A stretch of DNA of 14,425 nt, from the NCBI GenBank assembly GCA_002450095.1, contig DJYK01000006.1:1-14425 (forward strand). The letters are read 5' to 3'. The stretch comes from Mageeibacillus sp. UBA6980. Lineage in GTDB: Bacteria; Bacillota; Clostridia; Saccharofermentanales; Saccharofermentanaceae. Every line of letters begins with the position of its first letter. The stretch's first letter is position 1. This document shows positions 14,316 through 14,425 of this stretch, piece after piece. Both the position numbers and the translations under genes were made by a program. The notes below the pieces were generated by a model. It searched no databases, was not told the DNA's origin, and saw only the letters and a program-made list of their open reading frames with translations.

Positions 14316-14408
14316 CCCTCTCAGTGACACAAAGTGTGACTGATTGAACGAGTTGGTCAACGTTTTAGTCACTACAGCCCTCTCAGTGACCAAAAGTGTG
14401 ACTGATTG
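14316..14408 (+). repeat. pair of 31-bp direct repeats, each imperfectly palindromic, spaced by 31 bp
   Basis: Copies at 14316-14346 and 14378-14408 match at 29 of 31 positions; only the adjacent bases AC/CA in the middle differ. Each begins CCCTCTCAGTGAC and ends GTGTGACTGATTG. Within each copy, TCAGT and ACTGA face each other. In the first copy the arms TCAGTGACAC and GTGTGACTGA pair around AAA with a single G-G mismatch. Both copies are preceded at a short distance by CACTACA. The series may continue past the window edge. Confidence 0.85.
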
Positions 14409-14425
14409 CACTAGTCAAGCAAAAG

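Larger units (their letters stand above)
14203..14425. other. gene-free right edge with repeats
   Basis: I see no coding region on either strand with a plausible start, ribosome site and length. The stretch is AT-rich and holds only the 11-bp tandem repeat and the 31-bp repeat pair. It could be the flank of an integrated element or an intergenic repeat cluster. Confidence 0.6.

Noticed and set aside
14316..14408. Possible CRISPR array start (31-bp repeat, 31-bp spacer).
   Set aside because: There are only two copies, they differ from each other, the spacer shares CACTACA with the flank of the other copy, and no cas gene is visible. Kept as a repeat pair only.

Overview
The window looks like chromosomal DNA from a low-to-mid-GC anaerobic Firmicute of the class Clostridia. 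The reasons are the F-type ATP synthase gene order (I-a-c-b-delta-alpha-gamma-beta-epsilon), a Bacillus/Clostridium-type ThyA, strong purine-rich ribosome sites, a TTG start, and a Thr/Glu-rich extracellular linker of the kind common in gut and rumen clostridia. The clade assignment is inference; no rRNA or other marker gene is present.

Left part (1-5031). A tRNA-Leu(UAA) on the minus strand is divergent from a plus-strand gene (231-2084). That gene encodes a single-pass membrane protein with a long disordered cytoplasmic half, a Thr-rich stalk and a beta-rich outer domain. After a clear terminator, a second plus-strand unit carries a 51-residue membrane peptide (2199-2354). It overlaps by 4 nt an 886-residue protein (2351-5011) that joins an NCS1-type (cytosine-permease-like) transporter to a PlsC-type lysophospholipid acyltransferase, a zinc ribbon and a C-terminal domain. 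This two-gene unit is the most unusual system in the window.

Middle part (5032-11759, all minus strand). This is a complete, tightly packed F1Fo ATP synthase operon, atpI-B-E-F-H-A-G-D-C, with mostly 4-nt overlaps or very short gaps. Two details stand out. Subunit c carries a two-glutamate ion site of the type described for the Na+-driven Fusobacterium nucleatum ring. Subunit epsilon has only 92 residues and lacks its inhibitory helical C-terminal domain. Together they suggest a Na+-coupled enzyme that may also run as an ATP-driven Na+ pump. A candidate promoter for the operon overlaps a small hairpin at the end of dfrA.

Right part (11756-13860, minus strand). This is a three-gene thymidylate/folate operon: thyA, a histidine phosphatase of unknown substrate, and dfrA. 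ThyA turns dUMP into dTMP and leaves dihydrofolate; DHFR recycles it. The phosphatase lies between them with 1-nt and 4-nt overlaps.

Right edge (13925-14425). Two tandem, nearly identical tRNA-Pro genes lie on the plus strand. One has anticodon CGG; the other has AGG, which is rare in bacteria because it needs A-to-I editing. They share one promoter and one strong terminator. Beyond the terminator there is no gene, only an 11-bp tandem repeat and a pair of 31-bp imperfect palindromic repeats spaced by 31 bp, running toward the window edge.
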